5,071 nucleotides of DNA, taken from Phascolarctobacterium sp. Its GTDB lineage: Bacteria > Bacillota > Negativicutes > Acidaminococcales > Acidaminococcaceae. The stretch lies in assembly GCA_022718015.1 (NCBI GenBank), contig JAIHZV010000114.1, positions 1 through 5,071 on the forward strand, in the 5' to 3' direction. The notes under the pieces were generated by a model, which worked only from the letters and a program-made list of their open reading frames with translations, was not told where the DNA came from and searched no databases. A program made the position numbers and the translations under genes. Of the stretch, positions 1-4,751 are shown in pieces; within the stretch, counting starts at the first letter, position 1, and every line of letters begins with the position of its first letter.

Positions 1-116
1 ATCCGGAAGTTGGTGCAGACATCATCAAAACCAAGAAAATCACCGATGAGAACGAAGAAGCTCTGAAGAAAGCTATCGCCGAGTTCAAGGATACCTTTGT
101 TAGTGAAGGTAGGTGA
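1..116 (+). CDS. atpA: ATP synthase F1 subunit alpha, C-terminal end (partial)
   Basis: This is the last 37 codons of a gene that enters from the left; the first complete codon is at 3-5 and the stop is TGA at 114-116. The translated tail, PEVGADIIKTKKITDENEEA onward to FKDTFVSEGR, has the look of the alpha-subunit C-terminus, where a helix rich in Glu and Lys ends in an ALKKAI-EFK-TF pattern. Alpha is the non-catalytic nucleotide-binding subunit of the alpha3beta3 hexamer in the cytoplasmic F1 head. The call rests on this short tail plus position: atpG follows 7 bases after the stop, the standard atpA-G-D-C order. No nucleotide-binding motif is inside the window, so the protein's integrity cannot be judged. 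Confidence 0.9.
   Translation, partial: PEVGADIIKTKKITDENEEALKKAIAEFKDTFVSEGR
111..116 (+). promoter_or_regulatory. Shine-Dalgarno of atpG, overlapping the atpA stop
   Basis: AGGTGA ends 7 bases before the ATG at 124 and matches the 3' half of the consensus AGGAGGTGA. Its last three bases are the TGA stop of atpA, so ribosomes finishing atpA stand on the binding site for atpG. This supports the chosen atpG start and suggests coupled translation. Confidence 0.75.
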
Positions 117-123
117 TTAACTA

Positions 124-1008
124 ATGGCTACTGCACGCGAGATTCATCGCCACATGAAAAGCGTAGGTAACATTGGCAAAATCACGAAGGCTATGAAAAT
201 GGTTGCTGCTGCCCGCCTCAGAAGAGCGCAGGAAAAAGCTGCAGCAAGCCGTCCGTATGCCATCAAGATTAAAGAAGTGTTATCCAGCGTTGTGAGCGAT
301 CCGAGCATCCTTGCAGGCTTAAGTGCCAAAAAACACCCGCTGCTTCAACATCGTGATGTTAAAAAAGTTGGTTATCTGGTGCTCGCCTCTGATAAAGGTC
401 TGGCAGGCGCTTATAGTTCCAACGCTTTGAAAAAAGCTGTTGCGGAGATTTCTGAATGTGAGCATGACGTAGTCATTATCACCAGCGGCCGTAAGGCTAG
501 GGATTTCTTCCAACGCCGCGGCTATAAAGTGCTGAGCAGCCACTTCGGCTACTCCGACAGACCGACTTACGCAAATGCAGTAGAAATTGCTCAGGATGCA
601 ATTAAACAATTTGCTGACGAGCATTTCGACGAGCTGCATATTGTGTTTACACTTTTCAAAACTGCTCTGTCCCAAATTCCTACCAGCGACAAGATTCTGC
701 CGGTAGAGCCTCCTGCAAAGGAGAAGGGCAAAGCTAGTGCAAGCTTTATTTTCGAGCCTGATGAAGACGAAACTCTGCAGGTACTTGCACCTAAGTATCT
801 GGAAACTGTAGTTTACGCCGCACTGGTACAATCTGCTGCCAGTGAGTTGGGTTCTCGTATGACTGCTATGAGCTCTGCTACCGATAACGCAGGCAAGCTG
901 GTACAAAACCTGGAGCTGTCCTATAACAAGGCACGTCAGGCTTCCATTACCCGCGAGCTGAACGAAATCGTTGGCGGCGTAGAAGCTCTGAAGCAGGCAC
1001 AAAACTAA
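124..1008 (+). CDS. atpG: ATP synthase F1 subunit gamma
   Basis: The 294-residue protein is the central rotor shaft of F1, turning inside the alpha3beta3 ring and linking proton or sodium flow through Fo to ATP synthesis. The length fits the family (about 280-295). The N-terminal coiled-coil helix begins REIHRHMKSVGNIGKITKAM (residues 5-24) followed by KMVAAARLRRAQ, the classic gamma start. A Rossmann-like middle domain includes LVLASDKGLAGAYSSN (85-100). The C-terminal helix carries ASELGSRMTAMSSATDNAG (239-257) and the family signature ITRELNEIVGGVEAL (275-289). The usual AGA or GGA in that signature reads GGV here, a mild variant. ATG at 124 is chosen because of the SD at 111-116 and because the family N-terminus starts there. 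The gene lies 7 bases after atpA and 28 before atpD, in one operon. Confidence 0.98.
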   Translation: MATAREIHRHMKSVGNIGKITKAMKMVAAARLRRAQEKAAASRPYAIKIKEVLSSVVSDPSILAGLSAKKHPLLQHRDVKKVGYLVLASDKGLAGAYSSNALKKAVAEISECEHDVVIITSGRKARDFFQRRGYKVLSSHFGYSDRPTYANAVEIAQDAIKQFADEHFDELHIVFTLFKTALSQIPTSDKILPVEPPAKEKGKASASFIFEPDEDETLQVLAPKYLETVVYAALVQSAASELGSRMTAMSSATDNAGKLVQNLELSYNKARQASITRELNEIVGGVEALKQAQN

Positions 1009-1022
1009 TTAGATATTTCGTA

Positions 1023-1039
1023 GGGAGGCTAAAACCTTG
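1023..1039 (+). promoter_or_regulatory. Ribosome binding site and TTG start codon of atpD
   Basis: GGGAGG at 1023-1028 lies 8 bases upstream of TTG at 1037-1039. No ATG or GTG exists near the expected N-terminus; the family's start (Met followed by residues leading to GRIVQVVGPVIDV) aligns to this TTG. The site therefore decides a non-ATG start for a highly expressed gene. Confidence 0.85.
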
Positions 1040-2449
1040 AATACAGGTAGAATCGTACAAGTTGTAGGCCCTGTTATCGACGTAGAGTTTCCTCCTAAAA
1101 GCATGCCTGCTATCCTCAACGCACTGCACATTGATGGCACCACCGATGAGGGTAAAGTAAAAATCCACCTGACCGCAGAAGTTATGCAGCACATCGGCAA
1201 TAACATTGTCCGCGCTGTTGCTATGAGCTCCACCGACGGTCTGGTTCGTGGCATGGAAGTTGTTGATACCGGCGCTCCTATCAGCGTTCCGGTTGGTCCT
1301 GGCGTACTGGGCCGTATCTTCAACGTTTTAGGTGAAACTGTAGACCATGATGACACTCCGGTTGAAGCAGCTGATCACTGGCCTATTCATAGACCGGCAC
1401 CGAGCTTTGACCAACAGGCTACAGCTACTAAAATTTTGGAAACCGGCATTAAAGTCGTTGACCTTATCGCTCCGTATGCAATGGGCGGTAAAATCGGTCT
1501 GTTCGGCGGTGCTGGCGTAGGTAAAACCGTTATTATTATGGAGCTGATCCATAACATTGCAACTGCTCACGGCGGCTATTCCGTATTCGCAGGCGTTGGC
1601 GAACGTACTCGTGAAGGCAACGACCTGTGGGGCGAAATGAAAGAGTCTGGCGTTATCAACAAGACTGCTCTTGTATACGGCCAGATGAACGAGCCTCCTG
1701 GAGCACGTATGCGTGTTGGTCTGACCGGTCTGACCATGGCGGAATATTTCCGTGATGTTGGCGGCCAGGACGTACTGCTCTTTATCGATAACATTTTCCG
1801 TTTCATTCAGGCTGGTTCCGAAGTATCCGCATTGCTCGGCCGTATGCCTTCCGCAGTAGGTTACCAACCTACCCTGGCAAACGACATCGGCGCACTGCAA
1901 GAGCGTATTACCTCCACCAAGACTGGTTCTATCACATCCGTACAGGCTGTATACGTACCTGCGGATGACTTGACTGACCCGGCTCCGGCAGGCACCTTCG
2001 CTCACTTGGATGCAACCACCGTATTGTCTCGTCAAATCGCAGAGCTTGGTATTTATCCGGCAGTTGACCCGCTCGACTCCACCAGCCGTATCCTCGATCC
2101 GCTGGTAATCGGCGAAGAGCATTATCATGTTGCTCGTGGCGTACAGGCTATCCTGCAACGTTACAAAGAATTGCAAGATATCATCGCAATTCTGGGTATG
2201 GAAGAATTGAGCGAGGAAGACAAAGTTACTGTTGCTCGTGCTCGTAAAATTCAGAAGTTCCTCAGCCAGGCATTCTTCGTTGCTGAACAATTCACCGGCA
2301 CCCCCGGTCAATATGTTCCTCTGAAGGAAACCATCCGCGGCTTCAAAGAAATCCTCGAAGGCAAGCATGATGACCTGCCGGAAGGCGCTTTCTACATGGT
2401 TGGTACCATTGATGACGCTGTTGCCAAGGCTGCAACTATGAAGGATTAA
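1037..2449 (+). CDS. atpD: ATP synthase F1 subunit beta (catalytic)
   Basis: This is the catalytic subunit of F1, making ATP from ADP and phosphate (or hydrolysing it in reverse) in the cytoplasmic head. The 470 residues match the usual length. The N-terminal beta-barrel starts GRIVQVVGPVIDVEFPP (4-20). The P-loop GGAGVGKT is at 157-164 (Lys163, Thr164), the catalytic Glu189 sits in GVGERTREGND, and Walker B is LLFIDNIFRF with Asp251. The alpha/beta signature PAVDPLDSTS is at 341-350. The lever loop reads EELSEED (389-395) rather than DELSEED, a conservative change. All catalytic residues I can identify are present. Translation starts at TTG. About 49 glycine codons are nearly all GGT or GGC, with one GGA and no GGG, consistent with strong expression. 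atpC follows after 3 bases. Confidence 0.99.
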   Translation: MNTGRIVQVVGPVIDVEFPPKSMPAILNALHIDGTTDEGKVKIHLTAEVMQHIGNNIVRAVAMSSTDGLVRGMEVVDTGAPISVPVGPGVLGRIFNVLGETVDHDDTPVEAADHWPIHRPAPSFDQQATATKILETGIKVVDLIAPYAMGGKIGLFGGAGVGKTVIIMELIHNIATAHGGYSVFAGVGERTREGNDLWGEMKESGVINKTALVYGQMNEPPGARMRVGLTGLTMAEYFRDVGGQDVLLFIDNIFRFIQAGSEVSALLGRMPSAVGYQPTLANDIGALQERITSTKTGSITSVQAVYVPADDLTDPAPAGTFAHLDATTVLSRQIAELGIYPAVDPLDSTSRILDPLVIGEEHYHVARGVQAILQRYKELQDIIAILGMEELSEEDKVTVARARKIQKFLSQAFFVAEQFTGTPGQYVPLKETIRGFKEILEGKHDDLPEGAFYMVGTIDDAVAKAATMKD

Positions 2450-2452
2450 TAG

Positions 2453-2863
2453 ATGGCTACTCCGTTTTCTTTTGAAATTGTCACGCCGGATAAGATGCTG
2501 TTCGCTTCTGAAGAAGTAACTTATGTGGGTTTCCGTGCTTTGTCCGGTAATCTGGGCCTCAAAGCTAGACATATGCCTATCATTGCGACCATGGATATTG
2601 CGCCGATGAAGCTTGAGTTCACCGACGGCAGCGTTAAGGAATTTGCTGTTTGTGGCGGCTTTCTGGAAATGAAAGACAATAAATGCACTGTTTTGGCAAC
2701 TATTGCTGAAGCTGATGCAGATATTGATACCGCTCGTGCAGCAGCAGCTAAAGAACGTGCAGAGCAACGTCTTGCTTCTAAGAGCGAAGACATTGATACT
2801 GTTCGTGCCGAAAACGCACTGAAGAGAGCTATGGCCCGCTTACGCGCTACTCACAAGCTGTAA
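2453..2863 (+). CDS. atpC: ATP synthase F1 subunit epsilon
   Basis: Epsilon forms the foot of the central stalk with gamma and can inhibit ATP hydrolysis. The 136 residues comprise an N-terminal beta-sandwich (about 1-86: FSFEIVTPDKMLFASEEVTY, then the G-LG and H-P segment at 32-42, and AVCGGFLEMKDN) and a C-terminal helical hairpin (about 89-136). The hairpin contains IDTARA (91-96), matching the I(L)DxxRA ATP-binding motif known from Bacillus epsilon. Arg125 and Arg129 lie in ALKRAMARLRA, where the Bacillus ATP-binding arginines are expected, so ATP-sensitive inhibition is plausible. The ATG at 2453 lies 3 bases after the atpD stop, with AAGGA at 2441-2445 inside the atpD end as its SD. Tandem TAA stops (2861-2866) end the gene. 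It is the last gene before the operon terminator. Confidence 0.97.
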   Translation: MATPFSFEIVTPDKMLFASEEVTYVGFRALSGNLGLKARHMPIIATMDIAPMKLEFTDGSVKEFAVCGGFLEMKDNKCTVLATIAEADADIDTARAAAAKERAEQRLASKSEDIDTVRAENALKRAMARLRATHKL

Positions 2864-2866
2864 TAA

Positions 2867-2881
2867 GCATTGCGACAATGC
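2867..2881 (+). repeat. Small perfect inverted repeat after atpC
   Basis: GCATTG (2867-2872), a CGA loop and CAATGC (2876-2881) form a perfect 6-bp hairpin immediately after the tandem stops and 10 bases before the main terminator stem. It could protect the mRNA 3' end or simply precede the terminator; no function is proven. Confidence 0.5.
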
Positions 2882-2891
2882 CAAAAAAATT

Positions 2892-2919
2892 ACCCCCGTC
2901 CGTCAGGACGGGGGTTTTT
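2892..2919 (+). terminator. Rho-independent terminator of the atp operon
   Basis: ACCCCCGTCC (2892-2901) pairs perfectly with GGACGGGGGT (2906-2915) around a GTCA tetraloop, followed by a run of T through 2919. A run of seven A (2883-2889) lies on the upstream side. The 10-bp GC-rich stem with tetraloop and T-run is a textbook intrinsic terminator. It comes 28 bases after the atpC stop. Confidence 0.95.
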
Positions 2920-2945
2920 GCATAGAAGGGAGCAGCTTCGCTATC

Positions 2946-3752
2946 ATGATTTTGCAGACTATGGATATAAAATATATTCTTCAGCATATTTTGCCGTCGC
3001 CGGAAATGCTGGGTATTACTTGCGCATATATAGAAAGCGAGACAGTGCGCTATAAGCAATATGGCAGCTATGATGCTGTTGCCGTGCAGCGTGAGGGCGT
3101 ACGCCTGCTGGAGTTATTAGATGAGGTTGAGCAAACGCAGGACGCAAGGCTTTGGCGCAAATGGCAGAGCAGGTATCAGGCATGGCAGAAAAAGCTGACA
3201 CAAATAAAATTTAAGGCGCTGCTGCATGGGGAATATAACGAAGCAGGAAATATTATTCTATATGTAAAAGCTCTGCGTGAGGAATGTACAACGAACGCTT
3301 TCGCTTATACTGCTTATTATCAGTCTGTCCTGGTGCATGAGCGTCTGCATTATCTGCATCATGAGGCTGTTTTGCAAAGGTTTGCTGTCATTGCTTCTGC
3401 TACACAAAGCGCGGAGTATAAAAAAGCGCAGGCCTATTGGTTTGGCGCTGGGGCTGACGCTGCCTGCGTGCGTACAGTGAAGGAAACGCTGGCGGAGTTT
3501 GGGCGTTTTCTGTGGTGTAGGGAGCAGGGTTATACTGAATTAGCAGAGCTGGCTGTACAGAATTTATCAGGAGTGCGTGCATATTATCCTACATATCCGT
3601 ATGCAGGGATGCGAGGCTTTTGCGCGTTGTACGAAAAAAATCCCACTAGTGCAGTGAGCGCGTGGGAGGAGTTGTGGCAGGCTTCGCTTACGAGTTGGCA
3701 GGAAGCATACAGACTCATAAAGCTGCATAAGCCACAAAATAAGCCATTTTAG
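2946..3752 (+). CDS. Unassigned protein with HExxH motif, candidate gluzincin-like metallopeptidase
   Basis: The 268-residue protein is not recognised by name. It has no signal peptide and no obvious membrane span; it is helical and rich in Tyr, Trp, Glu and Lys. Residues 131-135 read HERLH, an HExxH zinc-binding and catalytic motif, in the helical context SVLVHERLHYLHHEA. A second helix, VKETLAEFGRF (178-188), offers Glu180 or Glu184 as third metal ligand, about 45-49 residues downstream as in gluzincins. Before HExxH comes HGEYNEAGNIILYVKAL (94-110), like the edge strand of zincins, and after it YPTYPYAGMRG (214-224). ATG 2946 is the only start available downstream of the terminator stem that keeps the full ORF; AGGGAG at 2927-2932 is 13 bases away, rather long. 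Codon use (4 of 12 Gly are GGG) is unlike the atp genes. No promoter is visible, so read-through may supply transcription. The ORF is firm, its function tentative. Confidence 0.8.
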   Translation: MILQTMDIKYILQHILPSPEMLGITCAYIESETVRYKQYGSYDAVAVQREGVRLLELLDEVEQTQDARLWRKWQSRYQAWQKKLTQIKFKALLHGEYNEAGNIILYVKALREECTTNAFAYTAYYQSVLVHERLHYLHHEAVLQRFAVIASATQSAEYKKAQAYWFGAGADAACVRTVKETLAEFGRFLWCREQGYTELAELAVQNLSGVRAYYPTYPYAGMRGFCALYEKNPTSAVSAWEELWQASLTSWQEAYRLIKLHKPQNKPF

Positions 3753-3774
3753 TACTTGCATATAAATATAAAAA

Positions 3775-3812
3775 ATCCCCAAAGCCTGAAAACGGCTTGG
3801 GGATTGGTTTTT
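3775..3812. terminator. Bidirectional terminator between the 268-residue gene and tRNA-Gly
   Basis: ATCCCC-AAGCC (3775-3786, one bulged A) pairs with GGCTTGGGGAT (3794-3804) around a TGAAAAC loop. On the plus strand TTTTT follows at 3808-3812. On the minus strand the stem is followed by six T (complement of the A-run just before the stem). The hairpin thus sits between two converging genes, 22 bases after the plus-strand stop codon and 10 bases from the tRNA 3' end, and can end both transcripts. Confidence 0.88.
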
Positions 3813-3814
3813 CG

Positions 3815-3889
3815 TGGAGCGGATAACGAGATTCGAACTCGCGACACATAGCTTGGGAAGCTATTGTTCTACCACTGAACTATATCCGC
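3815..3889 (-). tRNA. tRNA-Gly, anticodon CCC
   Basis: The reverse strand folds into a complete 75-nt cloverleaf. The acceptor stem is GCGGATA with TATCCGC (7 perfect pairs). The D-arm is GTTC-AGTGGTA-GAAC and the anticodon arm is ATAGC-TTCCCAA-GCTAT. The variable loop is 5 nt (GTGTC) and the T-arm is GCGAG-TTCGAAT-CTCGT (one G-T pair). The discriminator is T, as in bacterial tRNA-Gly, and CCA is encoded. The 7-base loop TTCCCAA puts CCC at positions 34-36, reading the glycine codon GGG. It has its own promoter and faces the 268-residue gene. Confidence 0.97.
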
Positions 3890-3907
3890 AATATGTATTA
3901 CCAATTT

Positions 3908-3936
3908 ATTATATAACAAATCATCAGAAGGGGCAA
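3908..3936 (-). promoter_or_regulatory. Promoter of tRNA-Gly(CCC)
   Basis: Read on the minus strand, TTGCCC (complement of 3931-3936, 4 of 6 to TTGACA) is followed after exactly 17 bases by a perfect TATAAT (complement of 3908-3913). The -10 box is 18 bases from the mature tRNA 5' end, leaving a short leader of roughly 11 bases to be removed by RNase P. This fits a sigma70-type promoter for a single tRNA unit. Confidence 0.8.
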
Positions 3937-3989
3937 GGGGAAAGCGCTCAGGCCGCGCAAAAAAAAATTTTCAAAAACACGAAGAATAC

Positions 3990-3997
3990 TGTATACA
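3990..3997. promoter_or_regulatory. TGTATACA palindrome over the -35 region, possible operator
   Basis: TGTATACA is a perfect 8-bp palindrome placed 16 bases before the -10 hexamer, exactly where RNA polymerase would contact the -35. GT-ATAC type half-sites resemble those of some GntR-family repressors, but the palindrome is short and in AT-rich DNA, so it may be chance. Confidence 0.25.
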
Positions 3998-4019
3998 AAA
4001 TACAAAAAGGTGCTATAAT
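3990..4019 (+). promoter_or_regulatory. Extended -10 promoter for the small-peptide gene
   Basis: TGCTATAAT at 4011-4019 is a perfect -10 hexamer with the extended TGn element. The -35 region (TGTATA or GTATAC around 3990-3996) is poor, as often seen with extended -10 promoters. A-runs and T-runs at 3959-3977 lie upstream, where an UP element would be. The predicted start is near 4026, giving a leader of about 80 bases before the ATG at 4108. Confidence 0.7.
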
Positions 4020-4041
4020 AGGGGTAGAGAAAAAAGCTCCT

Positions 4042-4061
4042 GGCTGTGAGTAGTGACAGCC
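4042..4061 (+). other. Stem-loop in the leader of the small-peptide mRNA
   Basis: GGCTGT (4042-4047) and ACAGCC (4056-4061) form a 6-bp perfect stem with an 8-base loop, about 16 bases from the predicted transcript start. It does not include the SD. It may stabilise the 5' end; no known riboswitch class is recognised. Confidence 0.4.
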
Positions 4062-4093
4062 GCAGTTAGTAAAGTAAAAGAGACAAAACATGT

Positions 4094-4101
4094 GGAGGTG
4101 A
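4094..4101 (+). promoter_or_regulatory. Near-perfect Shine-Dalgarno for the 22-codon ORF
   Basis: GGAGGTGA is an 8-base match to the anti-SD of 16S rRNA with 6 bases to the ATG at 4108. It is the longest SD match seen in the window and is the main reason for calling so short an ORF. A three-codon ORF (ATG TGG AGG TGA, 4090-4101) coincides with it, probably by chance. Confidence 0.85.
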
Positions 4102-4107
4102 GTGACT

Positions 4108-4176
4108 ATGTTTAGTGCCGCTGGTGTTAGCTTAGTTTTCTTAGGCGCCCTGACTGTTATGTGCCTTTTTGAATAA
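4108..4176 (+). CDS. Small hydrophobic peptide, 22 residues, single predicted membrane span
   Basis: The ORF is 22 codons ending in TAA at 4174-4176. The peptide begins MFSAAGVSLVFLGALTVMCL and ends in Phe-Glu. Residues 4-21 are almost entirely hydrophobic and include two glycines; no Lys or Arg is present and the only charge is the C-terminal Glu, so it should insert as one short membrane helix. No family is recognised. The pattern loosely recalls the start of decarboxylase gamma-type (OadG) subunits, small respiratory-complex or transporter accessory peptides, or type I toxins, but nothing proves any of these. Support for a real gene is the setting: extended -10 promoter, long leader, perfect SD at 6 bases, and a strong terminator 14 bases after the stop, all on a self-contained unit divergent from tRNA-Gly. 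The alternative is that the transcript is a small RNA. Confidence 0.65.
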   Translation: MFSAAGVSLVFLGALTVMCLFE

Positions 4177-4190
4177 TTGTAATGAGGGAA

Positions 4191-4232
4191 AACGCTTCTG
4201 CTATAAGCATTGCTTGCAGCAGAAGCGTTTTT
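4191..4232. terminator. Strong terminator of the small-peptide unit, possibly bidirectional
   Basis: AACGCTTCTGCT (4191-4202) pairs perfectly with AGCAGAAGCGTT (4218-4229), a 12-bp stem. The 15-base loop can fold a further AAGC-ATT-GCTT mini-hairpin. The plus strand continues with T through 4232. On the minus strand the stem is followed by a T-run of only four, two of them within the stem, so it may also end the tcdA-DUF523 transcript, whose last stop is 21 bases away. No other terminator is seen for that operon. Confidence 0.88.
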
Positions 4233-4250
4233 GTTATGCAGATATAAAAT

Positions 4251-4751
4251 TTATTTTTGCGTGGAAGGCTTATACTGGTCTAACAGATGGTTGATAAGCT
4301 CCGCTGTCAGCTCCTCCTCGCTATAGAGAGGGATACCGGCTTGCGCCAGCGCTGCGGCTGCTACGCCCTGACCTGCGAGCTTGCAGCCGCTGAAGCTGCC
4401 GTCATAGATGGCGTGCGTACCGCAGGAGGGACTGCGTTCCTTTAAAATAGCAGCGGTTATCGACTGCGTGCGCGTGATTTGCAGAGCCTCCTGCGCACCG
4501 GCGCAATAGGCCTCCGTAACGTCCTGCCCGATATTATTGATAACCTTGGCAGTGCCCTGCCAGACGCCGCTGCCGCCGCCAGCGCCCTGAATTTCCGCAG
4601 GCGGGCGGGGTGTAGGCAGGCCGCCTGCGCATTCCGGACAGATGGGCACAAGGTGCTTGCGTACCTCCGGCGCTGTCAAAAGCTCCTGAGCGCAGCCATC
4701 GCCCTTATAGCGTACAAGCTGACCAAGCAGGCAGGCGCTGACGAGAATCAT
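4251..4751 (-). CDS. DUF523 family protein (TudS-like desulfidase candidate)
   Basis: The 166-residue protein starts MILVSACLLG, the hallmark DUF523 N-terminus, and has CPECAGGLPTPRPPAEI (38-54) and KERSPSCG (104-111). The conserved cysteines in these motifs are Cys7, Cys38 and/or Cys41, and Cys110. In the characterised member TudS such cysteines hold a [4Fe-4S] cluster that removes sulfur from thiouracil; transfer of that activity here is inference. Length fits the family. The ATG at 4751 is chosen over an upstream in-frame start at 4892 because the family begins at MILVSA and the extra residues would lie entirely within tcdA in another frame. It overlaps the tcdA stop as ATGA, with AAGGGGG (complement of 4759-4765) as SD at 7 bases. 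The region is clearly GC-richer than the atp genes. The protein is probably cytoplasmic. Confidence 0.92.
   Translation of the reverse strand: MILVSACLLGQLVRYKGDGCAQELLTAPEVRKHLVPICPECAGGLPTPRPPAEIQGAGGGSGVWQGTAKVINNIGQDVTEAYCAGAQEALQITRTQSITAAILKERSPSCGTHAIYDGSFSGCKLAGQGVAAAALAQAGIPLYSEEELTAELINHLLDQYKPSTQK

Noticed and set aside
319..1002. A 227-codon open frame on the minus strand across atpG
   Set aside because: Shadow of atpG; no SD, no recognisable motif, and atpG itself is certain.
1328..2767. A 479-codon open frame on the minus strand across atpD and atpC
   Set aside because: It is opposite genes with unmistakable family motifs, its translation is low-complexity Cys/Ser/Arg-rich without domains, and its openness follows from the strong codon bias of atpD, which avoids TTA, CTA and TCA in the relevant frame.
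3814..4053. A 79-codon open frame on the plus strand over the tRNA
   Set aside because: Its first part is the antisense of tRNA-Gly and the rest runs through promoter DNA; no SD supports it.
4026..4107. Riboswitch or attenuator in the small-peptide leader
   Set aside because: Only one 6-bp stem-loop is seen, no known aptamer motif is recognised, and there is no alternative anti-terminator or SD-sequestering pairing of more than four bases.
4176..4204. Antisense promoter that would make the small peptide a classical type I toxin-antitoxin pair
   Set aside because: TACAAT exists on the minus strand (complement of 4176-4181), but the sequence 17-18 bases upstream lies in the terminator stem and does not resemble a -35, and there is no extended -10. 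The toxin idea stays open but has no antitoxin support.
2863..4213. ATAAGCATTGC occurs at 2863-2873 and again at 4203-4213
   Set aside because: An 11-base match is expected a few times by chance in a window this size, and the two copies sit in unrelated hairpin contexts.
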